A stretch of DNA of 64,000 bases, taken from contig OZ010800.1 of the NCBI GenBank assembly GCA_963932465.1, positions 36,818,352 through 36,882,351 on the forward strand. Reading direction: 5' to 3'. The stretch comes from Maratus speciosus. Lineage: Eukaryota > Arthropoda > Arachnida > Araneae > Salticidae. Numbering within the stretch: position 1 is the first letter of the stretch; every line of letters starts with the position of its first letter. Below are positions 45,282-55,241 of this stretch, in pieces. Made by a program: the position numbers and the translations under genes. The notes below the pieces were generated by a model, which did no database searches, was not told where the DNA came from, and saw only the letters and a list, made by a program, of their open reading frames with translations.

Positions 45282-46269
45282 AATTATATACTATTTTAAT
45301 AAATATATATAATCAGCTATTTTCAGTTTCCCATATTTGATTTTGAGTAGTACTTCAGTATAAAATCAGCATTTACCGTTTGAATCAAATATTTATTTAT
45401 TTTTGTATTATATTTTGCCTTTCATTTTTTTAAATATTAATATGTTTAGAGTGCTTTTATTTTTTTAATATAATTATGCTTAAGATATTTTGATTTAAAA
45501 TGTTGAAGCTTGCCTTTTGTGAATCTACATTACTACTTTATCCTAAAACTTGATGAAAATTTAATGTAAACAAAAGAACTGTTTTGCAGTATTGTTATTA
45601 AAATACCATGCAATAAACTTATTCCAATAAGCATTTTAAGTGTTTTTTCATAATTAGCATTCTGTAATAAATGTCTTGATGGTACAGTAGCATAACTATT
45701 TCGGTTTTTGTCTAATGGTTTCAAACAAGTATACTTAAATTTCTTAGCTAGTTGGTTATTCATTTGTAAATAATATTTGCTTTTCAAAAATTAATTTCTG
45801 TATATGTATGCATGTATTAGATTTTTTTCTCTCTTCTAATTTGCTAGTTGCTTTAGCTGCTATAATTGATGATATTTTTGCATAAGAAATTTGTTTTAAT
45901 GAATTGTATTTGATTAAAAGTGTATAAATAATATTTTTGTGTTCTTGTGGTATTCACTTTAAATATGCGTTGATAGATATGGCTGCAATGAAGTCAGGGT
46001 ATAAAATTTCTCTTTTTTAACAAACGTTTAAAACTGTGTTTATTTTTATACAGGATATCTGTTATTATCGTTTACCAACAGTTAGTTTTAGAAGTATGGT
46101 TCCAATTACAAAAATATTTTAAATTTTGTTCTGCATCATATAAAAACCGATTAATGTTAAAATAATTAATTTTCAAATAGTTAAGAAATTGCAAATTTTA
46201 TACAATGTCTGGGTCCCTTAAGTTTTATTTTGAAAAAGTTTCTCCATGTTCTTAGTAAAACGGCAAAAA
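45282..46269. other. AT-rich sequence, no gene seen
   Basis: Nothing beyond chance ORFs. Confidence 0.45.
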
Positions 46270-46440
46270 ATTCCTCTATGATCAAAACTTACTGAGTTAT
46301 GATACTTTGAATTTTGTGAATTTTCAATGTTTCAGTCACACTAAATGATAAAAATATGTTTTTAGTGCCAGAAAAAAACTGACAATGGATGAAATCCAAA
46401 GCATCATAACTTGGTAAATTTTTGTCCCACAAAAATTAAG
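46270..46440. repeat. Imperfect palindrome around GAGTTATGATACTTTG
   Basis: AAACTTACTGAGTTATGATA then CTTTGAATTT pairs imperfectly with AAATCCAAAGCATCATAACT then TGGTAAATTT, with about 85 bp between. Probably an old foldback MITE. 46441-47190 beyond it is AT-rich with no feature. Confidence 0.5.
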
Positions 46441-47196
46441 TTTTTAACCACAAACGGATTTAATGGTGTGGATTCATTTCAATAGAAAACAGCAAGTATA
46501 AATACTTAGTCCCAAAATTATTCCAAACATTTTGTTTAAATATCTTCTAATTAAAACATCCATTGACATCATATGCAGCGATTAGTTATAACAAAAATAA
46601 CAAGTTGTTGGAACCTGTTACCTGTGCCAGTGTGAAACAATGGAACCTGTTAGCGAAAATTATTTCTATTTCCTATCTCTACTGTAATGCAGAATTTTCA
46701 AAATAATTAATAGTCGTTTATTCTCTACAAAAAAATATTGTTTTAAAGTAATTAAAGTTTTAACTGCAAAATAAAATAAACAAAGAAAAATGCCAATTTA
46801 TTTAATATAGTAAGAAATATTTTGATTTGTATTTACTGCTTTTAAAACATATAAAAGTATTCTATTGACTGTACCCTGTTATTACAAAAAGAATTTCTGG
46901 CAGGTTCTGAAATTTTATTACTCATTTTAGATGTAACATAAACCAAAAATTTGGAATCAAAACTTTATGGTTATTAATCTGTTGTTTATATCAGTGTTAT
47001 CGTAAAATCGCCCTCAGACCCAAAAGTATTTCAGGCTCATAAGTATTTTGGAGTTTCATTTGCAAATTTTAATGTGTGATGACTTAATAATTTTTTTTTT
47101 AATAATTTTTCTTAATTATGTTATTTTGGTAGTAAAGGGAAAATAAAGAGTGATTAGATTAATAAAAAATAAATTTATTTTGTATTTCAAATGATA

Positions 47197-47400
47197 GTTA
47201 ATAGTGGACCACTGTGTTCCAGTGGGTGGACCAGTGTATCCCGCTTCCGGGGCACACTGGTCCACTTTATGAACATATACAAGTAATTGTTTTTTGAAAA
47301 ATGTATTTGAAACTATTTTCTGAAAAAAGTCTGAGGCGTGTAAAAAAATGTAAACTGCAAAATTGGTCTACTGTACCCGTCTCTCCAATATGATGCACCT
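47197..47400. repeat. GTGGACCACTGTG motif cluster
   Basis: GTGGACCACTGTGTTCCAGT, GGTGGACCAGTGTATCCCGC and GGGGCACACTGGTCCAC follow within 70 bp, then GGTCTACTGTACCCGTCTCTC near 47365. This is the same style as the repeated end motifs of the TIR elements at 29344 and 57124. It lies 200 bp upstream of a pogo transposase relic and may be its 5' end. Confidence 0.5.
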
Positions 47401-47601
47401 TGGGATACATCATACACAAGATATGCCTAGTGAACTTTTATTCGAAATATTTTACCAAAAAGATATTGTGTTTAAAACATTTTTAATTTAATCTACATAA
47501 CATGTATTTATTAATAGTTATTATTTCTTCTTTTAGGAACTCATTGCGCTTAACAATGGCAAGGATTAGAAATTTAGAATAAAAAAAAAAAATAATAATA
47601 A

Positions 47602-47980
47602 ATGCAGCAATTCATGCTGACACTATTCAGAAAGCTGCTGCAAAAATTTTATCAAGTGAATTGTCTTTTAGGAAAGCTGCTGCAGTTTACCACTCTGAAT
47701 TATCATATTAGTACTTTTAAAAAATGTGAACAGCCAAATTTTAACTTCTAGTATATATCAAAGATACAAAGTCGAAAAATATTCACCGATGATGAAGAAG
47801 GAAAGTTGGTAGACTACATTTTACAAGCTTCGAAGTATCACTATGGGCAACAATTAATGATTCGCGATTCGCGTACCCTTGCTTATGAATATGCTTCAGC
47901 GAATAAAAAGAACATTCCTTCAAATTGGGAGCATAAAGAAAAAACTAGTATGTTGTGGCCATCACAAAACTTTCTTCTAT
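47602..47980 (+). pseudogene. pogo/Tigger transposase N-terminal relic
   Basis: AAIHADTIQKAAAKILSSEL then SFRKAAAVYHSE is a Psq-type helix-turn-helix. It is followed after stops by IFTDDEEGKLVDYILQASK, HYG, LAYEYASANKKNIPSNWEH, the usual second half (CENP-B-type DNA-binding region) of Tigger/pogo transposases. Stops near 47709 and a frame change near 47730-47780 inactivate it. The DDE domain is absent; the sequence runs into a Helitron-like element at about 48035. Confidence 0.8.
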
Positions 47981-48034
47981 ATAAATCACGTCAATTAAAT
48001 CATTTAAATAGTACAAGAAATTACATCAATTTAG

Positions 48035-49397
48035 CACCAATTCATATCAAAGTGTATCTGAATTTGAAGTTTGATAAAAATTCGGGCCTTAGTTCTTGAG
48101 ATAGCGCTATAGCGGAAATTCTGAAAAATGTAGCATAGCAGCGCCACCTGTTGAGCGATTTACACCAATACATAAAGAGCAATAATTTATATCCAGATAG
48201 ACAGGGATCTGACGTTCGTTGAAAATCTAAGCATTATATTCAAAGCTGGAGTAGCACAGTTGAAGTTTATTCCAACAGAGCGAAAAATGTCCAGACCAGG
48301 GATCGAACCAAGTATCCAGGTATCGAAACGCCAAGTATCCAGGTTCGATCCCTGGTCTGGACATTTTTCGCTCTGTTGGAATAAACTTCAACTGTGCTAC
48401 TCCAGCTTTGAATATGATTTAATCCAGTTGGAAAAAATATTCGTTCCCTTCATTATGATCTAAGCATTAGTTCTTGAGATAGAGTTATTGCGGAAATCAC
48501 AAAAACAGCATAGCAGCGCCACCTATTGAGCGATTTACACCAAACTGTATAAAATATCAATTCATGTCAAGGACTAACTGATTCTAAAGTTTGATGAAAA
48601 TTCGTGCATTAGCTCTTGAGATACACCTATAGTGGAAATTCTGAAAAATACAGCATAGCAGCGCCACCTGTTGAGTGATTTACACCAAAATGTACAAAAT
48701 GTCAATTCATGTCAAGGATTAACTGATTCTGAAGTTAGGTGAAAATTATTGCATTGGTTCTTCAGATACAGCTATAATGGAAATTCTTAAAAGTGCAGCA
48801 TAGCAGCGCCACCTGTTGAGCGATTTGTACCAAAACAGAAACAGCTCTAATTCATATCAAAGTATACTTGAATCTGAAGTTTGATGAAAATCCAAGCATT
48901 AGTTGTTGAGACTGAGCTATTGCGGAAATCGTAAAAAATGCAGTATAGCAGCGCCACCTGTTGAGCGATTTACACCAAAATGTACAAAACTTCAATTCAT
49001 GTCAAGGACTAACTGAATCTGAAGTTTGATGAAAATCCGTGCATTAGTTCTGGAGATTGAGCTATTGCGGAAATCGTGAAAAAGGCTGCATAGCAGCGCC
49101 ACCTGTTGAGCGATTTACACCAAAAACTAATCAGCACCAATTTATATCAGGGAATAACTGAATATAAATTTTTATTGAATTCCGTGCATTAGTTCTTGAG
49201 ATAGAGCACCCACAAAATTTGTGTCACATACAGACAGACAGACTCCCAGATGCACAGACTCACAGACAGACATTTTCTAAAAACATGTTTTTCGGAATCT
49301 CTGACCCCCTAAAACGTGTAAATCCGTCGAAAACCGAAAGTCGAAAATTTTCACGAATCCAATACTTTCTTCTTGTAAAGATAGAAGAAAGTAAAAA
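48035..49397 (-). mobile_element. Helitron-like (DINE/HINE-type) element 2
   Basis: On the minus strand its 5' end is at about 49397: ACTTTCTTCTATCTTTACAA with a GAAGAAAG stem partner, then a conserved GGTTTTCGACGGATTTACAC block, a GTCTGTCTG microsatellite, and at least six ~150-bp tandem units (CAGCGCCACCTGTTGAGCG at 48138, 48658, 48800, 48949, 49095, variant at 48508). The 3' end is missing. A SINE-like foldback is inserted at 48237-48457. Confidence 0.75.
48237..48457. mobile_element. Foldback SINE-like insertion with 12-bp target duplication
   Basis: ATCTAAGCATTA flanks both sides (48225-48236 and 48458-48469). Inside, 48238-48309 is the almost exact inverse of 48342-48413. The arm ends in GGTTCGATCCCTGG, matching the tRNA B-box/T-arm consensus. 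A unique ~44-base tail (AATCCAGTTGG...CATTATG) follows. Long target duplications fit LINE-driven retrotransposition. The absence of an A-box half suggests a dimer of SINE 3' parts. It is not a tRNA gene. Confidence 0.75.
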
Positions 49398-49555
49398 CTG
49401 GGAAGGAATACAAAGACCGCATATTCATTACATCCCTAAAATTTAGAAAATTTATATTAGTAATCTTTGTCAGTTTAAATAAATTTCTTTTTCTGAATAA
49501 ACAATTCCGTGTATATTGTAATTCAATTACTGAACTTTTCACATCTATTTTTAAC

Positions 49556-49594
49556 TGTCCCAAGGTGTCCCACCAGATGGGACACCTTAGGACA
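49556..49594. repeat. Hairpin GTCCCAAGGTGTCCCA
   Basis: GTCCCAAGGTGTCCCA, loop CCAGA, then TGGGACACCTTAGGAC. It is a GC-rich hairpin lying between two head-to-head Helitron-like elements. Confidence 0.7.
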
Positions 49595-49620
49595 CAGCAC
49601 AAGTTCAATAAATATATTTT

Positions 49621-50691
49621 TACTTTCTTCTATCTTTACAAGAAGAAAGTATTGGATTCATGAAAATTTTCGAATTGCGGTTTTCGACGGATTTACACGT
49701 TTTAGGGGTCAGAGAACCCGAAAAACATGTTTTTACAAAATGTCTGTCTGTGAGTCTGCTTGTCTGTCTGTCTGTGTGTGACAAAAAATTTGTGGGCGCT
49801 CTATCTCAAGAACTAATGCACGGAATTTAATAAAAATTTATATCCAGTTAGCCCCTGATACAAATTGATGCTGATTAGTTTTTGGTACAAATCGCTCAAC
49901 AGGTGGCGCTGCTATGCTGCATTTTTTACGATTTCCGCAATGGCTCTATCTCAGGAACTACTGCACGGATTTTCATGAAACTTCAGATTAAGTTAGTACT
50001 TGATATGACTTGGTGCTGATTACGTGTTGGTACAAATCGCTCAACAGGTGGCGCTGGTATGCTGCATTTTGTACGATTTCCGCAATAGCTCTATCTCAGG
50101 AACTAATGCACGGATTTTCATGAAACTTCAGATTCAGTTAGTCCTTGATATGACTTGAAGCTGATTAAGTGTTGGTGCAAATTTCTCAACAGGTGGCACT
50201 GCTGTGCTGCATTTTGCACGATTACCGCAATAGCTCTATCTCAAAAACTAATGCACGAATTTTCATCTAATTTCAGATTTAGTTAGATGTTAACACAAGT
50301 TGTTGCTAATTAGGTTTTGGTGTTAATCATCCAATAGGTGGCGCTGCTATGCTGGAATTTTCATGATTTTCGCAATAACTCTATCTCAAAAACTAATGCA
50401 CGGATTTTCCCCAAACTTCAGATTCAGTTAGACTTTGACATAAGTGGTTGCTTGGTGGTTTTGATGTAACATAGGTTTTGGTGTAAAGAACCCAATAGGT
50501 GGCGCTACTAGGCTGAATTACAAGATTTCAGAGATAGCCATATCTCAAGAACTAATGAACGGAATTTCATATCTTTAGAACCCTCATGTTGGGCATAGAT
50601 TGCCATTTAATTTTGGCAATGTGATAGCAAATTTTCAAGTATTAACATGTATGAGATAGAAGAAAGTTTTGGGATTGGTACATCCGACTAG
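49621..50691 (+). mobile_element. Helitron-like (DINE/HINE-type) element 3, complete
   Basis: 5' end ACTTTCTTCTATCTTTACAA / GAAGAAAG hairpin, then the CGACGGATTTACACG block, the TGTCTGTCTG microsatellite, and five ~145-150-bp units (AGGTGGCGCTGCTATGCTG near 49905, 50045, 50189, 50336, 50500). The 3' end reads GAGATAGAAGAAAG, TTTTGGGATTGGTACATCCG and ACTAG followed by T. The 5' and 3' CTTTCTTCTATCT / AGATAGAAGAAAG are subterminal inverted repeats. The CTAG|T end and lack of target duplication fit Helitron/Helentron elements. Confidence 0.75.
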
Positions 50692-51104
50692 TTTTAATTT
50701 TCCTATAATGATTATAATATCAAAAGCTATTTAATACTGTAGGCAAAGGTTAAAAGGTTTCTTTAGATTGAAGATATCCTCTTCATCGAAGAGGAAATAT
50801 ATTATTTTTAGATAAAGTGTAACTATTCTGTGCATAAAAAGTACGACATGTGACTACTTTTCCTAAAAATTAGTGTGCCAACTGAAAGATTAACATGTAC
50901 ATAAAAGCAAGGCCTTTATTTCCGAAAAAATGTTTAGCGAACATTCAGTTTGACACAATAACATCATTTTAGAAGTCTGTCTTTGGGTAACTTTGGTCCT
51001 AAGTACTATTTTAAAGATTAAAAAAAAAAAAAAAATCAAAATTTATAATATTTTAATATATAGCGGCAACCAAGATAATTGCGAAGTTATCTCATATATA
51101 CAAC

Positions 51105-51249
51105 CAGTGATGTAGTCGTAAACAAACCAAGGGGTATACGTTCAAGACAGAGAGTATATGCTATAGTATTTTTGAGAAACACAGGGTATATGGTATTCCT
51201 TTAAAAAATCCAGAAGGCGTGCAGTGTATACCCGCCACTACAACCCTGT
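51105..51249. mobile_element. Small MITE rich in GTATAC motifs, copy 2
   Basis: CAGTGATGTAGTCGTAAA at left and GCCACTACAACCCTG at right. The interior matches 10689-10877 in inverted orientation (AAAATCCAGAAGGCG, GGGTATATGGTAT). Confidence 0.6.
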
Positions 51250-51575
51250 TTACAATAGTAAAATCTTATTTATGTTTTATGATATTTAAATTTTAAATGT
51301 AAATATAAGCTTGGCAAACTCGTAACTACAACCTTGGCGTAATTGCGAGGGCCGCTATAATGAGAAAATACTTTTTATTTTATTTTCCTTCATATTCACA
51401 AAATTTTTAGGAGACCGCCCCCCTCACTTTGTATTTTTAAAAATAAGTATAGGCTGTATTTTCATTAAACCTATGAATTTGTTTTTTCTTTTTACTCTCT
51501 TTTATTGAATTTGCTTTAAGTATGTCAAGATGGGATTTTATAATTGTTTTTTTTTTTTTCAAAAGTGGTGTGCTT

Positions 51576-51850
51576 CTGTTGACAATAAATATTAATATTT
51601 TTAGGAATTTAATTATAAGGTAATAAAATGAATTTTAAGGCATTTTTCTTTTAGCTACAGGTAATAAACCTTTAGTGGGAAAAAACAATAAAAACTTTCG
51701 ATTATTTTTTATGCAAAATATTTACTATTTAACATGACAAGTGCAGCCAACAATTATTTGTTTATAATTGACAGCTGATCGATTGATTGATTATCGGAGC
51801 TTAGGCTCGATTATAGTGCCTAGAAGTGAATAGTGTTATTATCAACATCA
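51576..51850. repeat. Composite of phrases seen at 2.4, 24.9 and 38.35 kb
   Basis: 51576-51660 matches 2425-2520. 51667-51790 matches 24890-25005. 51815-51845 (GTGCCTAGAAGTGAATAGTG) matches 38360-38395. It therefore links three otherwise separate repeats into one parent sequence. Confidence 0.6.
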
Positions 51851-51968
51851 AAACCATACTTCAGAAACAGAGGACGCGGATAGATGGCGCTAGCGCTCCC
51901 ACCGCCGCTATAGTATCTGTCATTTCCCCCATGCACATCCTGTTAAATCCATTTTTTTCTATAATAAA

Positions 51969-52075
51969 TCGGTACTTTGAAATGCTCTAGATTAAATATA
52001 CACAAGAAGTTTTTTGTTAAATCAATACTTTAAAATGCTCTAGATTAAAAATACACAAGAATTTTTTTTTTTTTT
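51969..52075. repeat. Two-unit ~55-bp tandem repeat
   Basis: TACTTTGAAATGCTCTAGAT followed by TAAATATACACAAGAAG is repeated once with few changes. Confidence 0.75.
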
Positions 52076-52632
52076 GTAATAATGAAATGCAGTTGAAGAG
52101 GAATTTAAATGATTTCATGACTAGTTTGTAATGAAGTTAAACATATACAAACTATTTTATTTAATTAATTTTCTATTTTTAGGTAAAATTAGATAAAATA
52201 AGAATAAATAATTCATAACTTTATTTACATATTGTAAAGTATTTCTGACTAAATGCATAATTTCGTTCAGTGGCGCATTTAGGATTACGCTTTGGAGGGG
52301 GCTAGCATATTTTAGAGGCTTATATGTGCCCGGCTCGCTGTCGAGCTCTGTCTCTTTTCATTTAATTTGATGGGACGTGCCGGATCAGGTCCTGACTTAC
52401 ATTTTTTCTGCTGACTTGAGCAGAGTCGTAACCAGCCAGAGAAGCTCTGGAAAGCTTTGGTGGGGTTAATTCTGAATGCTTTTAACATGTTAAATAATGA
52501 AATACTGTACTAAAATATATCTTAGTTTTTGCGATTTTTTGGTGCATTTCTGTATTTGGATAATTTTAAGCTTTAATTTTAGGCTTTAATTTTTAGACCA
52601 ATGTCAAACGGGCGTCTTTTTTGCTGCTTTTT

Positions 52633-55241
52633 ACTTTCTTCTATCTTCAATAGAAGAAAGTATTGTAATCGAAATTTTTTTCGACTTCCGGTTTTCGACG
52701 GATTTGCATGTTTTAGAAGTCAGAGATTCCAAAAAACATGTTTATAGAAAATGTCTGTCTGTCTGTGTGTCCGTCTGTCCGTCTGTCCGTCGCCATTGTA
52801 CCATCAAAAAGTGTATGAAGTTATGTATAGAATTAAACCACAATTTTATTATAAGTTTTTGGTTATGGCAAGCAGGTCCTCCCGGAATTTGGAAAACATT
52901 CGCCGGTAGGGGGCGCTGATATAACAATTTTTGTGCGATTTTGAATATTGTACCATCCAAAAGTGTATGGAGTTATGCATAGAATTGAACCAAATTTTTA
53001 GTTTAAGTTTTTGGATATGACAAGCAGGTCCTCTCTGAATTTGGAAAAAATTCGCCGGTAGGGGGCGCTGTAAATGCGTTTTTTGTGCGATTTTGAATAT
53101 TGTACCATCGAAATGTGTATGAAGTTATGCATAGAATTGAACCAAATTTTTATTTTAAGTTTTTGGCTATGGCAAGCAGGTCCTCCCTGAATTTGGAAAA
53201 CATTCGCCGGTAGGGGGCGCTGTAATAGCGATTTTTGTGCGATTTTGAATATTGTACCGTCCAAAAGTGTATGAAATTATGCATAGAATTAAACCAAATT
53301 TTTATTTTAAGTTTTTGGATATGGCAAGCAGGTCCTCCATAAATTTGCAAAAAATTCGCCGTTAGGGGGCGCTGTAATAGCGATTTTTGTGCGATTTTGA
53401 ATATTGCACCATCGAAAAGTGTATGAAGTTATGCATAGAATTGAACCAAAAAAAATTTTTAAGTTCTTGGCTATGGCAAGGAGGTCCTCCCTTAATTTGT
53501 AAAAAAATCGCTCGTAGAGGGCGCTGTAATAGCGATTTTTGTGCGATTTTGAATATTGTACCGTCCAAAAGTGTATGAAGTTATGCATAGAATTAAACCA
53601 AATTTTTATTTTAAGTTTTTGGATATGGCAAGCAGGTCCTCCATGAATTTGCAAAAAATTCGCCGTTAGGGGGCGCTGTAATAGCGATTTTTGTGCGATT
53701 TTGAATATTGTACCATCGAAAGGTGTATGAAGTTATGCATAGAATTGAACCAAATTTTTATTTTAATTTTTTGGCTATGGCAAGCAGGTCCTCCTTGAAT
53801 TTGGAAAAAATTCGCCGGTAGGGGGCGCTGTAATAGCGATTTTTGTGCGATTTTGAATATTGTACCGTCCAAAAGTGTATGAAGTTATGCATAGAATTAA
53901 ACCAAATTTTTATTTTAAGTTTTTGGATATGGCAAGCAGGTCCTCCATGAATTTGCAAAAAATTCGCCGTTAGGGGACGCTGTAATAGCGATTTTTGTGC
54001 GATTTTGAATATTGCACCATCGAAAAGTGTATGAAGTTATGCATAGAATTGAACCAAAAAAAATTTTTAAGTTCTTGGCTATGGCAAGGAGGTCCTCCCT
54101 TAATTTGTAAAAAAATCGCTCGTAGAGGGCGCTGTAATAGCGATTTTTGTGCGATTTTGAATATTGTACCGTCCAAAAGTGTATGAAGTTATGCATAGAA
54201 TTAAACCAAATTTTTATTTTAAGTTTTTGGATATGGCAAGCAGGTCCTCCATGAATTTGCAAAAAATTCGCCGTTAGGGTGCGCTGTAATAGCGATTTTT
54301 GTGCGATTTTGAATATTGCACCATCGAAAAGTGTATGAAGTTATGCATAGAATTAAACCAAAAAAATTTTTTAAGTTCTTGGCTATGGCAAGGAGGTCCT
54401 CCCTTAATTTGTAAAAAAATCGCTCGTAGAGGGCGCTGTAATAGCGATTTTTGTACAATTTTTGTGCCATTTTGAATATTGTACCGCCCGAAAGTGTATG
54501 AAGTTATGCATAGAATTGAACCAAATTTTATGTGTTTATTTTTGGTCATGTCACGAAGGTCCTCCATGAATTTGGAAAAATTCTGCCGGAAGGGGGCACT
54601 ATAATTGCGATGTCTGTACCATTTTCATTATTGTACCATCGAAAAGTGTATGAAGTTATCCATATAATTGAACCAAATTTTTTGTGCATGTTTCTGGCTA
54701 TGGCAAACAAGTCCTCCCTGAACTTGAAAAAATTCCGAAAGAAGGGGGCGCTATAATTCCGATCTCTCTGCCATTTACATTATTGTACCATCGAACAGCG
54801 TATAAAATTATGCATACAATTGAACCAAAATGTTTGTGCTTGTTTTTGGCTTTGGCCAACAGGTTCTCCTTGAATTTGGAAATATTGCGCGGTAAAGGGG
54901 CTCCGTGCTAGCGATTTTTGTATACTTTTCTTGATATTTCGTAGTTCTATTGTGCATCGGCGGCTCATGCAGCGGCGGGAACTCGCTTCCTGCTAAGCCG
55001 GCTATTCGCAAACATCTGATAACGACAGAATAAGGAAAAATTAATAATTTTAACAAATATCATGATATAGATTAACTCGTTTTTAGTCCGTTTAATTGAC
55101 TTGAGCAGAAATTTAAGATGAAAATCAAAATTGGTATAGTATTGAACTAATAATATTGAAGTATTAACATGTGTAACTAGGTTTTGAAATATTAAGCTGT
55201 ATAAGATAGAAGAAAGTTTTGGGATTGGCACATCCAACTAG
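52633..55241 (+). mobile_element. Helitron-like (DINE/HINE-type) element 4 with long satellite core
   Basis: It has the same terminal blocks as element 3: ACTTTCTTCTATCTTCAATA / GAAGAAAG hairpin, GGTTTTCGACGGATTTGCAT, TCTGTCTGTCTG, and 3' AGATAGAAGAAAG, TTTTGGGATTGGCACATCC, AACTAG|T. The core is a different-looking tandem array. The 3' spacer 54930-55155 is single copy. Nested in a hAT element. Confidence 0.8.
52797..54930 (+). repeat. ~152-bp satellite-like array, about 14 units
   Basis: Units are marked by AGGGGGCGCTGTAATAGCG near 52908, 53060, 53212, 53365, 53517, 53669, 53821, 53974, 54126, 54278, 54431, 54589, 54743 and 54895. A higher-order repeat of four units (608 bp) is visible: 53307-53654 recurs at 53915-54262, and the variant unit AAAAAATCGCTCGTAGAGGG recurs at 53505, 54113 and 54418. 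All ORFs here, on both strands, are repeat artefacts. Confidence 0.9.

Noticed and set aside
48342..48361. tRNA gene suggested by GGTTCGATCCC
   Set aside because: Only a B-box/T-arm-like segment is present. No acceptor, D-arm or anticodon structure can be built, and it lies in a foldback insertion.
52742..54968. Many overlapping 60-115-codon ORFs on both strands
   Set aside because: They are shadows of the ~152-bp tandem units; the same peptides recur with each unit and in several frames.
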